From Hydrogenothermaceae bacterium (GTDB taxonomy: Bacteria > Aquificota > Aquificia > Aquificales > Hydrogenothermaceae), in assembly GCA_026418455.1 (NCBI GenBank), contig JAOABH010000003.1, positions 124,001 to 188,000 of the forward strand: a stretch of DNA of 64,000 bases, given 5' to 3'. This document shows positions 1 through 8,688 of the stretch, piece by piece (the first letter of the stretch is position 1; each line of letters opens with the position of its first letter). A program made the translations under genes and the position numbers. The notes below the pieces were generated by a model, which was given only the letters and a program-made list of their open reading frames with translations, was not told the origin of the DNA and searched no databases.

Positions 1-122
1 TTCATAACCATAGAGATGAAGTTCATCTTCTGAGGATCGCACTTTATAACTACATTTACACTTTTCCTGGGAAACTCAGATAACCTACTGACTAAATAAT
101 TAGATAAAGGTAAATTATCCAA
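1..122 (-). CDS. 5' end of an unidentified gene running off the left edge
   Basis: An open frame on the minus strand begins at a TTG (122-120), preceded 7 nt upstream by an AGAGG ribosome-binding site (plus 131-135), and stays open to the window edge (about 40 codons). It reads like real protein, starting MDNLPLSNYLVSRL. It lies just beyond the hairpin that ends the upstream cfi operon, so it would be a separate unit; a TATAAT-like box is at 163-158. I do not recognise the product. The opposite strand also has a short open frame here, which I take as its shadow. Confidence 0.4.
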   Translation of the reverse strand, partial: MDNLPLSNYLVSRLSEFPRKSVNVVIKCDPQKMNFISMVM

Positions 123-184
123 ACTTTCTGCCTCTTATTGATTATTTAGATTTCAGAATTATAACATAAGATCGTTTTAAAGAT

Positions 185-206
185 AAGCCCCCATAGGCGG
201 GGGCTT
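185..206 (-). terminator. Hairpin terminator after cfiA
   Basis: AAGCCCCC and GGGGGCTT form a perfect 8-bp stem with a 6-nt loop, 11 bases after the cfiA stop codon. On the minus strand the stem is followed by ATCTTT, a weak T tract. It probably ends the icd-osmC-cfiB-cfiA transcript. Confidence 0.75.
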
Positions 207-216
207 GATGATATGT

Positions 217-2148
217 TTATTCTATTCTTAAAATTGTTTCATCAGGAGTTACGTTATCCCCTACTTTGGCAAATATCTCTTTAACTGTTCCATCTATCGG
301 AGAGTGTATCTCATTTTCCATCTTCATGGCTTCAACCATCGCTACAACTTGACCTTTCTTAACCTGATCTCCTACGTTTACAAGTATCTTTGATACTTTA
401 CCTGGCATAGGAGCTGTAACGTCTCCAGGTTTTTCAGGTCTTGGTCTTCCTGTTGTAGATTGGGCAGCTGCTCCTGCAGATGCCACAAAGTTACCAGATC
501 TTCCTACCAATGTAACAGCTAAAGGTTGAAGCTGAACTTCTTCTAACTTTCCGTTGACATTTACGTAGAACTTTCTTGGTTTTGATGGGTCTTGCTCTGG
601 AGACACACCTTCTATCTTAACTTTAAACTTATCTCCATGGTAAGTTATCTCAAACTCAACAGGGGCAACATTCTCAAGACCGTCTGGCTTCATCTCCTTA
701 GGTTCAACTGCATCAGGAGGAAGTACAGTTAACTCTCCTTTCTCTCTTGCTATTATAAAGTCTTTGGCTTGGAGAGGGAATAGAACAAAGAGTAAAACTT
801 CCTCATCTGTAGGTTCTCTGTTTAGTAGAGATTTAGCTTCTTCATAAGCTTTATCCCACTCACCTTGATCTGCAAGATCTCCTGCTCTTATGGAGAAGTC
901 AGGCTCTTTTCCTGGACCAAGTATCTTTTCTACAAGCTCTTTTGCTAATGGTCCCGGTGGTCTTCCGTACTTTCCTTCTACGTAATCCCTCGTTTCTTTT
1001 GTGATTATCTTGTATCTCTCTCCAGATATAACGTTGAGAACAGCCTGAACTCCAACTATCTGAGAAGAAGGAGTTAAAAGAGGCGGATATCCAAGATCTC
1101 TTTCAACGTTAGGAACTTCCTCTAAAGCCTCTTCCATTTTATCTAATGCATTTGCTTCCATTAACTGAGCAACCATATTTGATATCATTCCACCAGGTAT
1201 CTTGTGAATGAGAACTTTTGCATTAACTCCGGCGTACTCTGTTTCATACTTTCTGTATTTTCTCTTAATTTCTCTTGTTATTTCAGCAAGTTCGTCTAAA
1301 ACTTTTAGATCTAATCCTGTATCATAAGGTGTATCCTGTAATGCAGCTACAACACTCTCCGTAGCTGGGTGAGATGATCCAAATGCTAAAGGAGAAAGGA
1401 CTGTATCCACCATATCAACTCCAGCAAGTATAGCCATCATATGGTTCATTATAGCCGTTCCGCTCATGTCGTGGTTGTGAAGGACAACCTTAATTCTGTC
1501 TCCTACCTTAGCCTTTATTCCTCTAACGATGTTGTATGTATCTTCAGGCATTAATATACCAGTTGCATCTTTAAAACATATCCAGTCAGGCTCTAAATCT
1601 ATAAGCTCGTCAGCGTAAGACATCCACTTTTCTAATGTATGGACAGGACTTTTTGTATAGCTTATCTCTGCGTGAACCTCACCACCAAACTCTTTTATGG
1701 CTTTAACTGCAACTTCTATATTTCTGTTGTCGTTTAGAGAGTCAAATACTCTAAAAACTGTAATTCCATGTTCTATTGCTTTTTCTACAAATTTTTTAAC
1801 AACTTTGTCTGATTTGGGTTTATATCCAACTATATTTTGACCTCTGAATAGCATCTGTAATTTTGTGTTTGGCATCACAGATTTAATAGTTTTAAGTCTT
1901 TCCCACGGGTCCTCTTTTAGGTATCTTAGACATACGTCAAACGTTGCACCACCCCAAACCTCAACAGCATAAAATCCGGCTTTATCCATCTTTTCACATA
2001 AAGGCAGTAGATCTTCTGTTCTAACCCTTGTTGCAAGTTTACATTGTTGTCCATCTCTTGGAGTCAAATCTGTAATCTTTATAGGTTTTGGAGGAGCAAC
2101 TTCTAATCCTCTTTCTTGGAGCATCTCTCTAAATAGTTTTAAACTCAT
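217..2148 (-). CDS. cfiA: Biotin-dependent carboxylase large subunit (2-oxoglutarate carboxylase CfiA, or pyruvate carboxylase subunit B)
   Basis: This 643-residue protein has a carboxyltransferase TIM barrel (about 20-300; metal-site motifs DLTPRDGQQ and HNHDMSG), a conserved middle domain of the pyruvate/oxaloacetate carboxylase family, a Pro/Ala linker, and a C-terminal biotinyl domain with EAMKMEN, where K609 is the expected biotin site. With CfiB it transfers CO2 from biotin to a 2-oxo acid. The family alone does not separate pyruvate from 2-oxoglutarate carboxylase. Linkage to icd, and the known Hydrogenobacter system in which CFI makes oxalosuccinate for ICDH, favour 2-oxoglutarate. 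The ATG is preceded by AGGAGG. It lies 19 nt after cfiB in the same operon. Confidence 0.88.
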   Translation of the reverse strand: MSLKLFREMLQERGLEVAPPKPIKITDLTPRDGQQCKLATRVRTEDLLPLCEKMDKAGFYAVEVWGGATFDVCLRYLKEDPWERLKTIKSVMPNTKLQMLFRGQNIVGYKPKSDKVVKKFVEKAIEHGITVFRVFDSLNDNRNIEVAVKAIKEFGGEVHAEISYTKSPVHTLEKWMSYADELIDLEPDWICFKDATGILMPEDTYNIVRGIKAKVGDRIKVVLHNHDMSGTAIMNHMMAILAGVDMVDTVLSPLAFGSSHPATESVVAALQDTPYDTGLDLKVLDELAEITREIKRKYRKYETEYAGVNAKVLIHKIPGGMISNMVAQLMEANALDKMEEALEEVPNVERDLGYPPLLTPSSQIVGVQAVLNVISGERYKIITKETRDYVEGKYGRPPGPLAKELVEKILGPGKEPDFSIRAGDLADQGEWDKAYEEAKSLLNREPTDEEVLLFVLFPLQAKDFIIAREKGELTVLPPDAVEPKEMKPDGLENVAPVEFEITYHGDKFKVKIEGVSPEQDPSKPRKFYVNVNGKLEEVQLQPLAVTLVGRSGNFVASAGAAAQSTTGRPRPEKPGDVTAPMPGKVSKILVNVGDQVKKGQVVAMVEAMKMENEIHSPIDGTVKEIFAKVGDNVTPDETILRIE

Positions 2149-2167
2149 ATTTTTAAACCTCCTTTAC

Positions 2168-3586
2168 TTATAATCCATAATGTGCAGCTATAGATGCTGC
2201 TATAAAGGACACTATCTCATCTTTCGTTAGCTCTTCTTTATACTCTAATAGATGAGGGTTCTCTTCGAGATATTTTGTAGTAAACTTACCTTCTGCAAAC
2301 TTAGGATCTTTCATAATCTCTTTCAGTAGAGGAATGGTGGTTTTTATGCCGGCAATTTCAAAGTAATCAAGGGCTGCTTTTGTTGTTCTTATCGCTTCTT
2401 CGTAGGTTTTACCCCAACATATAAGTTTTGCTATCATAGAGTCAAAATAAGGAGTAACTTCAAATCCAACGGAGGCAGCACTTTCTATTCTAACTCCAAA
2501 TCCGCCTGGAGAGTAATATCTCTTTATTGTTCCTATACTTGGAGCATAGTTTTTCTTTGGATCTTCTGCGTTTATTCTACACTCTATAGCAAAACCGTTA
2601 AACCTAACATCTTCTTGCTTTATAGTTAGAGGCTGTCCCGCTGCTATTTTTATCTGTTCTTTAACTATATCTATACCTGTTATCATCTCACTTACCGGAT
2701 GCTCAACCTGTATCCTTGTGTTCATCTCTATGAAATAAATATTTCCTTCTAAATCTGATACGAACTCCATTGTTCCAGCACTGTAGTAACCTATCTGTTT
2801 TGCAGCATTTGCACAAATCTCACCGTAATACTTTCTCTTTTCTTCGTTTAAAACTAAGGAAGGAGCTATTTCTACAAGTTTTTGGTTTCTCCTCTGGATT
2901 GAGCAGTCCCTTTCTCCTAAATGGATAACGTTTCCGTATTTATCACCCAATATCTGAAACTCTATATGTTTTGGATTTTTTATGTATTTCTCAAGGAGTA
3001 GGTCTCCTCTTCCAAAAGCTTTTTCTGCTTCTTTAAATGCCTGTTCGTAGTTTCTCTTTAACTCTTCCTCATTGTTACATATCCTTATACCTCTACCACC
3101 ACCACCGGCAGATGCTTTAAGTAATACTGGATATCCTATCTCTTTTGCAAGTTCGACGGCCTCTTCAACAGATTTCAGTATTCCGTCACTTCCTGGAACA
3201 ATAGGAACTCCAAACTTTTTCATTATCTCTTTTGACCTTGCTTTATCACCCATTAAAGCGATAACTTCAGAGGAAGGTCCTATAAAGGTGATACCGTTAT
3301 CTTCACACATCTTTGCGAACTCTTCATTTTCGGCAAGGAATCCGTATCCTGGATGTATAGCATCTGCTCCTACGGCTTTTGCAAGGTCTATTATCAGCTG
3401 TTTATTTAGATATGTGTCTAATGGATTTGCACCTATCATATAAGCTTCGTCAGCCATTTTAACATGTCTTGCTGTTGACTCAACATCTGAGTATATTGCC
3501 ACTGTCGGGATGTCTAACTCGTGGGCTGCTTTTATTATACGACAGGCTATCTCTCCTCTGTTAGCTACCAATATTTTGTTAAACAT
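2168..3586 (-). CDS. cfiB: Biotin carboxylase subunit (CfiB / pyruvate carboxylase subunit A)
   Basis: The 472-residue protein is a full-length biotin carboxylase. It has an N-terminal MFNKILVANRGEIACR motif, a glycine-rich ATP-grasp loop (KASAGGGGRGIR), the EMNTRIQVEHPVSE catalytic stretch and the C-terminal biotin-carboxylase domain. It uses ATP and bicarbonate to carboxylate the biotin on CfiA. It starts at an ATG with an AGGAGTG ribosome-binding site and sits 19 nt upstream of cfiA. Splitting carboxylase and carboxyltransferase-biotin between two chains is typical of the Aquificales enzymes. Substrate assignment rests on context, as for cfiA. Confidence 0.9.
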   Translation of the reverse strand: MFNKILVANRGEIACRIIKAAHELDIPTVAIYSDVESTARHVKMADEAYMIGANPLDTYLNKQLIIDLAKAVGADAIHPGYGFLAENEEFAKMCEDNGITFIGPSSEVIALMGDKARSKEIMKKFGVPIVPGSDGILKSVEEAVELAKEIGYPVLLKASAGGGGRGIRICNNEEELKRNYEQAFKEAEKAFGRGDLLLEKYIKNPKHIEFQILGDKYGNVIHLGERDCSIQRRNQKLVEIAPSLVLNEEKRKYYGEICANAAKQIGYYSAGTMEFVSDLEGNIYFIEMNTRIQVEHPVSEMITGIDIVKEQIKIAAGQPLTIKQEDVRFNGFAIECRINAEDPKKNYAPSIGTIKRYYSPGGFGVRIESAASVGFEVTPYFDSMIAKLICWGKTYEEAIRTTKAALDYFEIAGIKTTIPLLKEIMKDPKFAEGKFTTKYLEENPHLLEYKEELTKDEIVSFIAASIAAHYGL

Positions 3587-3597
3587 AACTACACTCC

Positions 3598-4008
3598 TTA
3601 CTTTTCTATTTTAAACTCATAAGATATAGGAGCTACTTGATTTATCATATAAGCTATGCTACATGTTTTGTTTAACGAAGTTTCTATTGCATTCTTCACA
3701 TCTTCCTCAGAAACATCACCTTTTACGGTAAATTTCAGATATATTTTTGTGAAAACTTTTGGATACTCTTCCCTTCTCTCTGCATCAGTCTCGACGACGA
3801 TATCTTCCACATGTTTCCCTGCTTTATGGAGAGCTTCATAAACGTGTATTCCCATACATCCAGCTATAGAGTGAAATAATAGCTCTGGAGGTCTTACTCC
3901 CCTTCCTTTACCTCCTACGTAAGCTGCCGCATCTATCGGCAACTCAATACCTGCATCTCCTTTTCCTATAAAATGAAAATCTTCCTTTTGCTTAACAACT
4001 ACCTTCAT
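3598..4008 (-). CDS. OsmC/Ohr-family protein
   Basis: This 136-residue protein has the OsmC-like fold signature, including the helix around GVRPPELLFHSIAGCMGIHVYEAL (shown in part) and a second Cys in LNKTCSIAYMI. Two cysteines, one in the central helix and one in the C-terminal part, are the usual peroxidatic pair of the family. It is probably a thiol-dependent peroxide-handling protein. It is inserted between icd and cfiB with gaps of about 11 nt each side, so it is co-transcribed with reductive TCA genes. The start ATG follows AGAGGTGAG. Its physiological substrate is unknown. Confidence 0.8.
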   Translation of the reverse strand: MKVVVKQKEDFHFIGKGDAGIELPIDAAAYVGGKGRGVRPPELLFHSIAGCMGIHVYEALHKAGKHVEDIVVETDAERREEYPKVFTKIYLKFTVKGDVSEEDVKNAIETSLNKTCSIAYMINQVAPISYEFKIEK

Positions 4009-4019
4009 AGTCTCACCTC

Positions 4020-5285
4020 TTATAGATTTTTTATAGCTTTAGCTATCTCATCTCCAAATTGAGATGTAGATAGTGATGTTGCTTCATATCCTTGTTTTTT
4101 GAAACCGTTTGCTATGTCTGGTGTTCCTTTCCTTGAAGATATAACCTCTTTAACAGCTTTGTATATCAGCTCACTTGCATCTTTCCAGCCTAAATACTCC
4201 AACATCATAGCTCCGGAGAGTATTATTGAAAGTGGATTTGCCACACCTTTACCGGCTATATCGTTTGCTGTTCCATGGGTGCTTTCAAAGAGAGCATATC
4301 CGTCCCCTATGTTTCCACTTGGAACAAATCCTGGCCCACCTACGAGTGCAGATGCAAGGTCTGATATATAGTCACCGTTTAGATTTTGAGTTATTATTAT
4401 ATCATAATATTCAGGTTTTAAAACTAACTGCATAAGCATCTGGTCTGTTATCACTTTGTATATACGTGCTTGGCCTTCTCCTGGCTCCCCTTCTTTTATT
4501 ATCTTTCCTTTAAATTCTTCCTCATCTGCCACTTCAAAAGCCCAGTTTAAGAAAGCTCCCTCGGTAGCTTTCATTATATTTCCTTTTCCGGCTATGGCTA
4601 TGTGTTTTTTACCGTTTTCCAGAGCATATCTAAATGCTTTTCTTACATGTCTTTTTGTTTTAAACTCAGACATAGGTTTTACTGTTATTCCGGCATCTTC
4701 CGGAATTGCATTTTCAGAAACACCCATCTCCTTTATAAAGAACTCCCTTACTTTCTTTGCACCTTCCGTTTTTGGCATATACTCAATAGCCATATAAACA
4801 TCGTCGGAGTTTTCTCTAAAAACAGTCACATTAACTCTTTCAGGATTAGGTATAGGAGAAGGCTGACCCATATAGTAAACAGGTCTTATTGCAGAGTAAA
4901 AGTCCATTGACTGTCTTAAAATTGCGTTTAAGGATTTTCCTCCCTTACCTACCGGAGTTCCCAAAGGTCCTTTTATACTAACTACGCTTTTTTTCAAAAT
5001 TTCTAAAGTCTCAGGAGGCATTCTGTCAAGTCCGTTTTCTTCTGCTTTATCTCCGGCTAAGACTTCAACCCAATATATCTTCTTTGAATTACCATACTGT
5101 TTTTCAACAGCTGCATTAACAACCTTTATCATTTCTGAAGTTATCTCTGGTCCAATACCGTCTCCAACGATAAAAGGTATTACAGGATTGTCTGGAACCG
5201 TAATTGTTTTATCCGGATTTAAAGTTATGAAACTTCCCTCTGAAGGTAACGTTATTTTAGAACTCCACCAAAAAACATTCTCCAT
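4020..5285 (-). CDS. icd: Isocitrate dehydrogenase (reductive direction, oxalosuccinate reductase)
   Basis: The protein is a bacterial-type NADP isocitrate dehydrogenase, with FIVGDGIGPEIT near the N-terminus, VFRENSDDVYMAIEY in the substrate loop, an IAGKGNIMKATEG lysine region and STHGTANDIAGKGVANP in the cofactor site. In a reductive TCA organism it reduces oxalosuccinate or carboxylates 2-oxoglutarate, and the downstream cfi genes fit that role. I start it at the ATG at 5285 (421 aa): an in-frame TTG two codons upstream directly abuts the AGGAG, leaving no spacing, whereas this ATG is 6 nt from it. First gene of the leftward operon. Confidence 0.93.
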   Translation of the reverse strand: MENVFWWSSKITLPSEGSFITLNPDKTITVPDNPVIPFIVGDGIGPEITSEMIKVVNAAVEKQYGNSKKIYWVEVLAGDKAEENGLDRMPPETLEILKKSVVSIKGPLGTPVGKGGKSLNAILRQSMDFYSAIRPVYYMGQPSPIPNPERVNVTVFRENSDDVYMAIEYMPKTEGAKKVREFFIKEMGVSENAIPEDAGITVKPMSEFKTKRHVRKAFRYALENGKKHIAIAGKGNIMKATEGAFLNWAFEVADEEEFKGKIIKEGEPGEGQARIYKVITDQMLMQLVLKPEYYDIIITQNLNGDYISDLASALVGGPGFVPSGNIGDGYALFESTHGTANDIAGKGVANPLSIILSGAMMLEYLGWKDASELIYKAVKEVISSRKGTPDIANGFKKQGYEATSLSTSQFGDEIAKAIKNL

Positions 5286-5304
5286 TTTCAACTCCTTTTA
5301 TTTT

Positions 5305-5323
5305 AATAAAACAGCGTTTTATT
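5305..5323. promoter_or_regulatory. Palindromic operator copy 1 (icd side)
   Basis: AATAAAACAGCGTTTTATT is a perfect inverted repeat with 8-bp arms around a 3-nt centre. It lies just downstream of the predicted icd transcription start (about 5327) and upstream of the icd ribosome-binding site. A near-identical copy is at 5367-5385. A regulator bound here would block icd transcription. The regulator is not identified. Confidence 0.65.
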
Positions 5324-5333
5324 ACTACACAAC

Positions 5334-5363
5334 ATTATAGCATCATAAAAAAATAAAAGTCAA
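5334..5363 (-). promoter_or_regulatory. Sigma-70-type promoter of icd-osmC-cfiBA
   Basis: On the minus strand TTGACT (5363-5358) and TATAAT (5339-5334) are separated by 18 bp. The predicted start is near 5327, giving a leader of about 40 nt before the icd ATG. Palindrome copy 2 ends only 3 bp upstream of the -35 box and copy 1 lies immediately downstream of the start. Confidence 0.7.
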
Positions 5364-5366
5364 TAT

Positions 5367-5385
5367 AATAAAACAGCGTTTGATT
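5367..5385. promoter_or_regulatory. Palindromic operator copy 2 (acl side)
   Basis: AATAAAACAGCGTTTGATT matches copy 1 at 18 of 19 positions, 62 bp away. Its right arm contains the -35 hexamer TTGATT of the aclB promoter. Overlap with -35 fits repression of aclBA, or contact of a bound activator with RNA polymerase. Confidence 0.65.
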
Positions 5386-5409
5386 TTTATAACAGATTGA
5401 TGTTATAAT
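5380..5409 (+). promoter_or_regulatory. Sigma-70-type promoter of aclBA
   Basis: TTGATT (5380-5385) and TATAAT (5404-5409) are spaced by 18 bp. Transcription should start near 5416, followed by an AGAGGTGG ribosome-binding site at 5437-5444 and the aclB ATG at 5452. Confidence 0.7.
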
Positions 5410-5451
5410 TTTTTGCAATTTAGATAAAATTTTTCTAAGAGGTGGAATAAA

Positions 5452-6759
5452 ATGGCACAGCGTGGTATCAGAGAGTATGATGGAAAAAGGATTATAGCTC
5501 AAAACTGGAAAGATTACTTTGGAGATACCTTTGAGTATGACTTTAAGTCTGTGTTGGTTACTCCGGAAACAGATTTTGAAAATCTTCCAAAAGAACATCC
5601 ATGGCTTTTAGAGATGCCGCTTGTTGCAAAACCAGATATGCTTTTTGGAAAAAGAGGTAAATTAGGACTTGTTCTGTTTAAAGTGAATAAACCAGGAGAT
5701 GTAACTTATCAGGATGCTGTCAATTGGATAAAACAAAAGATGCAGGAAGAAGTTGAGATAAACGGCGTAAAGGGACATTTAACACACTTTTTGATAGAGC
5801 CTTTTGTTCCCCACAAACCTGAAGAGGAGTATTATGTTGCATTCTCTATGGGAGATGAGGGAGATACAGTTTATATGTCAGCTTTCGGTGGGATAGATGT
5901 TGAGGAAAACTGGGATAAGGTTTCAGAAGTTTTAATACCTCCAACTGCTACAGATGAAGAAGCTGAGAAACTTATAAAATCTAATATTCCTAAAGAGATA
6001 AAAGATAAAGAGAAATACGGTGATTTTGTAGTAAGAGCCTATAAGATGTTTAGGGATCTCCATTTTGCATATTTTGAGGTTAACCCTCTTGTTATGGTTG
6101 GAAATAAAGTTTATCTACTTGATTTCGTAGGAAAGGTTGATGATACAGCTGCCTTTGTTGTAGGTAAAAAATGGGGAGAACTTGAATTTCCATCTGGATT
6201 TGGTAGAGATTTAACTCCGGAAGAGAAGTATATAAAAGAGTTGGATGAAAAATCCGGTTCTTCTCTAAAGCTTACCATCCTAAATCCTGAAGGTAGGATT
6301 TGGACCCTCGTTGCCGGTGGTGGTGCTTCTGTTGTGTATGCAGATACGGTTGCAGATATGGGATACGTCAATGAGCTCGCAAACTACGGTGAATATTCCG
6401 GAAACCCAACAAGAACAGAGACAAGAGAGTATGTTAAAACAGTTTTAGATTTGATGACAAGAAATAAACATCCTTCTGGAAAACCTAAGATATTACTTAT
6501 CGGTGGAGCTATAGCAAATTTTACAGATGTTGCTAAAACTTTTGACGGAATAATAGATGCATTCAAGGAATACGCTGAAAAGATGAGACAGGTAGGTATA
6601 AGGATATACGTAAGAAGAGGTGGACCTAACTACGAAGTTGGTTTAAAGAAAATAAAACAAGCAGCACAGGAACTTGGACTTCCTATAGAAGTTTATGGTC
6701 CGGAACTTCATATGACAGATATTGTCAGAAAAGCTCTTGAAGAAGAAAAAGCGGTATAA
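5452..6759 (+). CDS. aclB: ATP citrate lyase, small (beta) subunit
   Basis: The 435-residue protein matches the two-subunit type ATP citrate lyase beta chain: an N-terminal ATP-grasp region related to succinyl-CoA synthetase beta, then a CoA-ligase-like part with GGGASVVYADTVADMGY and NYGEYSGNPTRTE. With AclA it cleaves citrate with ATP and CoA to acetyl-CoA and oxaloacetate, the committed step that runs the TCA cycle backwards for CO2 fixation. It starts at an ATG with a strong AGAGGTGG site. aclA follows after 18 nt. It is divergent from icd, sharing the control region with the two palindromes. Confidence 0.93.
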   Translation: MAQRGIREYDGKRIIAQNWKDYFGDTFEYDFKSVLVTPETDFENLPKEHPWLLEMPLVAKPDMLFGKRGKLGLVLFKVNKPGDVTYQDAVNWIKQKMQEEVEINGVKGHLTHFLIEPFVPHKPEEEYYVAFSMGDEGDTVYMSAFGGIDVEENWDKVSEVLIPPTATDEEAEKLIKSNIPKEIKDKEKYGDFVVRAYKMFRDLHFAYFEVNPLVMVGNKVYLLDFVGKVDDTAAFVVGKKWGELEFPSGFGRDLTPEEKYIKELDEKSGSSLKLTILNPEGRIWTLVAGGGASVVYADTVADMGYVNELANYGEYSGNPTRTETREYVKTVLDLMTRNKHPSGKPKILLIGGAIANFTDVAKTFDGIIDAFKEYAEKMRQVGIRIYVRRGGPNYEVGLKKIKQAAQELGLPIEVYGPELHMTDIVRKALEEEKAV

Positions 6760-6777
6760 AACAAGGAGGATGAAGAT

Positions 6778-8628
6778 ATGAGTAGACCTGATTACCTTTT
6801 ATTTGACAAAAACACAAAAGCCATATTTTGGAACTTAAACAATGCTGCAATTCAGAGGATGCTTGATTACGACTATGTTGTAGGAAGATCACCGAGTATA
6901 GCAGCTATAGTTGCTCCAACTTCTGAAAGATCTTTTGAGAAATTTTTCTATGGAACAAAAGAGATAATAATACCTATCTATAAATCAACAAAGGAAGCTG
7001 CTAAATTTCATCCAGAAGCAGATGTATTACTAAACTTTGCATCTTTCAGAACTGCTTACCCTGTAACTTTGGAAGCTTTTGAGATACCCCAGATAAGAAC
7101 TATCATCATAACAGCGGAAGGTATTCCGGAAAGATATGCAAGAGAGATGAGAGTTAAGGCAAAAGAGCTTGGTAAATGGATAATAGGACCAGCTACAGTT
7201 GGTGGTATAGCTCCGGGAGCGTTTAGAATAGCAAACACAGGTGGAACAATAGAGAATATAGTTGCATCTAAACTTCACAGACCTGGATCTGTAGGGCTTG
7301 TTACAAGGTCTGGAGGTCTTTTTAACGAGTTATCAAACATAATTGCGAGAAACGCAGATGGGGTGGCTGAAGGTATAGCAATAGGTGGTGATAGATTTCC
7401 AGGGACAGACTTCTTAGATCATATGCTCAGATTTGAGAAGAATCCTCAGGTTAAATTTATGATACTACTTGGAGAGGTTGGTGGAGAAGCAGAGTATAAG
7501 GTTGTTGAGGCTGTTAAAAACGGTCTGATAACTAAACCTGTTATAGGATGGTGTATCGGAACTATATCTAAGTTTTTTGGTGGAGAAGTTCAGTTTGGAC
7601 ACGCGGGAGCAAAAGCAGGAGCAGACAGAGAAACAGCTGATGCAAAAAATAGAGCCATGAGAGAATCTGGTATACACGTTCCTAATAACTTCAATGAGCT
7701 TCCCCATGTAATCAAAGGTATATATGAAATGTTAAGAGGAGAAGGAAAGATAGCTCCTATTGTGGAGCCGGAAGTTCCACCTATACCAGAGGATTTAAAT
7801 AAAGCTATAAGAGAAGGAAAGGTAAGAAAAGGAACAAACTTTATATGTACCATATCTGATGATAGAGGTGAGGAGGCTACATACTGTGGTGTACCAATAA
7901 GTGAAGTTATAGAGAAAGGTTTATCTATAGCTGATGTTATCGGATTACTCTGGTTTAAACAGAAGTTTCCTACCTGGGCATCTGGATTTATAGATATGGT
8001 CATAAGGGTAGTTGCAGATCACGGACCAGCTGTATCCGGAGCTCACAACACAAAAGTAACCGCAAGAGCCGGAAAAGATCTTATGTCATCACTTGCTACT
8101 GGTATTCTTACAATTGGTCCAAGATTTGGTGGAGCAATTGATGGAGCTGCTAAATACTTTAAGATGGCTTATGAGAAAAAAATGTCTCCAAATGAGTTTG
8201 CTGAGTATATGAAAAATGTTGAAAAGATACCTATTCCAGGTATAGGACATAGGATAAAATCTACTAAGAATCCAGACAAAAGGGTAGAACTTCTAAAAGA
8301 TTATGCAAGAAGGAACTTCCCTAAAATAGAGCTTCTTGATTATGCATTAGAAGTTGAGAAGGTAACTACTTCTAAAAAAGAAAATCTCATACTAAACGTT
8401 GATGGAACGATAGGGGTTTTACTTGTAGATCTATTTAAAGCTCTTGGATACTCTAATGAAGATATAGATAAACTTATAGATGCTGGAGCATTTAACGCAT
8501 TCTTTGTTCTTGGAAGATCTATAGGATTTATAGGTCATTACCTTGATGAAAAACGTCTTGATATGCCACTTTACAGACATCCAACCGATGATATTCTATA
8601 TGATGTAAAGAGACCAGAAGGTTTCTAA
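6778..8628 (+). CDS. aclA: ATP citrate lyase, large (alpha) subunit
   Basis: This 616-residue protein combines a succinyl-CoA-synthetase-alpha-like half (CoA-binding; VGLVTRSGGLFNEL; EVQFGHAGAKAG, where H275 is the likely phosphohistidine) with a C-terminal citrate-synthase-like half (ADHGPAVSGAHNT; IPGIGHRIKS). That architecture is diagnostic of the catalytic AclA subunit. It is co-transcribed with aclB (AAGGAGG before its ATG) and ends at a good hairpin terminator. In this pathway it supplies acetyl-CoA for biosynthesis. Confidence 0.94.
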   Translation: MSRPDYLLFDKNTKAIFWNLNNAAIQRMLDYDYVVGRSPSIAAIVAPTSERSFEKFFYGTKEIIIPIYKSTKEAAKFHPEADVLLNFASFRTAYPVTLEAFEIPQIRTIIITAEGIPERYAREMRVKAKELGKWIIGPATVGGIAPGAFRIANTGGTIENIVASKLHRPGSVGLVTRSGGLFNELSNIIARNADGVAEGIAIGGDRFPGTDFLDHMLRFEKNPQVKFMILLGEVGGEAEYKVVEAVKNGLITKPVIGWCIGTISKFFGGEVQFGHAGAKAGADRETADAKNRAMRESGIHVPNNFNELPHVIKGIYEMLRGEGKIAPIVEPEVPPIPEDLNKAIREGKVRKGTNFICTISDDRGEEATYCGVPISEVIEKGLSIADVIGLLWFKQKFPTWASGFIDMVIRVVADHGPAVSGAHNTKVTARAGKDLMSSLATGILTIGPRFGGAIDGAAKYFKMAYEKKMSPNEFAEYMKNVEKIPIPGIGHRIKSTKNPDKRVELLKDYARRNFPKIELLDYALEVEKVTTSKKENLILNVDGTIGVLLVDLFKALGYSNEDIDKLIDAGAFNAFFVLGRSIGFIGHYLDEKRLDMPLYRHPTDDILYDVKRPEGF

Positions 8629-8636
8629 TATAAAAT

Positions 8637-8655
8637 GGAGGGCTAAATGCCCTCC
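8637..8655. terminator. Terminator between aclA and the convergent rhodanese gene
   Basis: GGAGGGC and GCCCTCC form a perfect 7-bp stem with a TAAAT loop, 9 nt after the aclA stop. A short T-containing tract follows on the plus strand and TTTTATATT follows on the minus strand, so it can serve both converging units. Confidence 0.8.
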
Positions 8656-8688
8656 TCTAATTTAACTATTTTGACACTTAGAATAATA

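Noticed and set aside
3-80. Plus-strand open frame at the left edge as the 3' end of a gene
   Set aside because: Only 25 codons; the minus-strand frame has a start and a ribosome-binding site, so it is preferred.
3072-3443. Plus-strand ORF of 123 codons inside cfiB
   Set aside because: Antisense shadow of a well-supported biotin carboxylase; composition is low-complexity and matches nothing.
5335-5598. Minus-strand ORF across the aclB start
   Set aside because: It would run through the promoters and palindromes and is antisense to aclB; no ribosome-binding site.
7590-8003. Minus-strand ORF of 137 codons inside aclA
   Set aside because: Antisense to AclA with no family-like sequence.
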